This document shows, in pieces, positions 62,256 through 64,000 of a stretch of DNA of 64,000 bases (position 1 is the first letter of the stretch; each line of letters begins with the position of its first letter). The notes under the pieces are model-generated. The model was not told the origin of the DNA, searched no databases, and saw nothing but the letters and a program-made list of their open reading frames with translations. Made by a program: the position numbers and the translations under genes. The DNA is taken from contig NC_049997.1 in assembly GCF_000003815.2 (NCBI RefSeq), positions 10,409,860-10,473,859 of the forward strand, in the 5' to 3' direction. The DNA is from Branchiostoma floridae. Its lineage: Eukaryota; Chordata; Leptocardii; Amphioxiformes; Branchiostomatidae.

Positions 62256-64000
62256 GCCGTAAGTCCTCTGTGTTGTTTCCTAAAAATGTTTGGAGTCAAG
62301 CTTTGTTGTCGCTCCCCAAAGGTGCAATAAGTTGGCGGAATTCTGCCAATAAGTTGGCGGAAGTGGACATCAAGCTTTGGGAAGCGACTTTAAGCACAAT
62401 AAAGCTGGATTCTAGACTACGCGCAATTTTTTTTATCACAACACAACATCATTTGCTGCCTGTGTACAAACAAAACGTGTCTCAAAGGCGCCACCTAGGG
62501 ACCCATGTGAAAACTGCAGGAAACTTGATGCATGACATATAGAATGGTTTATTCATACATATATACATACATACATGGATATACTAAAACAACAGTACAG
62601 CCTGTTATACCTTGCTGTAAAAAGTTAGTTTTAGTCTTAAAATAGTAACCTTAACAACTATTCCTTTTGGCTTCCTTTAAAGACGTTCAATAACTATGAG
62701 CTTACAGATGGTCTCGTATTTAGTATTTATTTATTTATTTCGTATTTATTTATTTTTATTTTTATTTTTTTTTACAGATGGTCTCGTATTTAGGGTTGTT
62801 ATAGACCCAGTCTTACACAGTTAAAATCTACTGCAAAGTGCACATGTGTTAGGCCAAGAGGCTATCGCATTGTTTCACAGGACCAGTACATTGAATAAAA
62901 CATTACTTTTTATGTACTCTATACAGAACTCTGGACTCACTGTCATAAATATCGAGTTTATATATATAATTATAGACTTTTTCTGTTTCGTACAATATAC
63001 AATACATATACAATATAGCTCTCAAACGAACTGATCAATAAACAAACTGTTGATATCTCAGACATCTACAAAACATTTTTACATGTTTAGACAGTTGGCA
63101 AAATATATTTACAAAATCTTCATAGAGATATTAAAATAATCCTTTTTCTTACTAATTTCAAAAACATGCCCACCAGGCATGTATGTAACGAGTGTAGGTT
63201 GATGTCCGGTAGACTCGAGTTGGTAAAAGTGCGGAAAAATATCCTGATTATTTTGAATGATTTGGACAAAGATTTCCTCTTAAACTATACATATATACAA
63301 GAAGAACAAGTATCATCTGAACATCATTAATTACCTACTGGCCATGGAAAATTGAAGTATAGAACATTGATCTCGGGAAACGTAATGTTCCATAACATTA
63401 TTAGACTTGTATTGTTCAAAACAAATATGACAACGTAAAAGCAGTCTACGTATATTACATCTTGTATCCAACATCAATCCTTACACATTGTGTAACTCCA
63501 ATTTTCCATAAGCAATAACGTCCTTGTTCGACATTCTTCCGTTACTATTGATTGAGATACATATTCTATTATAATAATAATGGTTTATTTGGTCCATTAA
63601 AAGTGTACAGAATAGCAGGACTCAAAAAATGGGCCCTGAATTGCTCTTGTACTCACATGATACTTAATGAGGACACTTAAAATCGTTTACAGTTATCAAA
63701 CGTATTAAAATATATACATATTGGATTGACCGGTAAAATCGACAGATAAGGTAAAAACAACGCAGTTCATGAGTTCAACAGTCGGACGATGTGCGGAATG
63801 GTACTGTTCTTATACCGCTCCGTTCTGGCATTCATAGTGTACAGTTTGTTGTGTGATATTTGATATTTCAGTCCGTGTATTTCTTATGTTTGTAATTTGC
63901 ACACTCTATGTTTTTCCCTTCCCGTTGGATCAATGGATTCTGTTTGTATATGTCCTTATGTTTTATTCATGTAATTTGTGCATTTTGGAGGACAAAAATG
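62256..64000. other. Intergenic DNA to window end
   Basis: ACAGATGGTCTCGTATTTAG occurs at 62705 and 62774, flanking a T/A-rich microsatellite. TGGTTTATTTGGTCCATTAA at 63581 resembles a LINE 3' end on the minus strand. No exon was recognised. Confidence 0.45.

Overview
The window looks like nuclear DNA of an invertebrate chordate, most probably a lancelet (Branchiostoma). Genes are split into many small exons with GT/AG splice sites, introns are full of short palindromic transposons (MITEs), tRNA-derived SINEs and non-LTR retrotransposon fragments, and five N-runs mark a draft assembly. The organism is inferred from style, not proven; no bacterial, organellar or viral genes were recognised.

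The core is a pair of convergent, related genes for secreted cysteine-module proteins. Gene P (+ strand, 12 recognised exons, 8004-17073, at least 677 residues, first exon not found) and gene M (- strand, 24 complete exons plus one running into a gap, 22576-45641, at least 964 residues, from a signal-peptide exon to a stop). Every exon begins and ends in phase 0 and nearly every exon is one module with four cysteines. The first two cysteines are always five residues apart (34 of 34 modules read). The consensus is roughly C-Y-x-D-x-D-C-x-x-G-x-Y-C-x(4-15)-C. Gene M modules have a long last loop with a G-x-G-x-C end; gene P mostly uses a short C-x4-C end. Linkers are low-complexity and differ by gene: Tyr-Pro-Ser-Pro repeats in P, Pro-Gln repeats in M. 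The spacing recalls the start of the Dickkopf N-terminal/prokineticin cysteine pattern, but I cannot assign a known family or function.

Layout: 1-8003, repeats and MITEs, a LINE 3' fragment (5740-6397) and one copy of a 1.1-kb transposon; 8004-17073, gene P with a tandem exon duplication (12504-15176); 17074-22575, gene P 3' UTR, an internally deleted mariner, the second (inverted) 1.1-kb element, and a small element carrying a hammerhead-ribozyme-like core; 22576-45641, gene M, whose introns hold LINEs, MITEs, SINEs, a decayed exon copy and a Thr-rich/basic long ORF on the same strand (32741-35042) that may be an alternative last exon or a nested gene; 45642-64000, gene-poor DNA with a minisatellite beside the gene M start, DNA transposons, LINE and SINE remnants and several tandem arrays.

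The two genes probably arose from a common modular ancestor by exon and gene duplication. The phase-0 architecture lets modules be added or lost without frameshift, and the window shows that process at several stages: recent exon duplicates, a decayed exon copy, a tandem array of splice-acceptor fragments, and transposons abutting splice sites.
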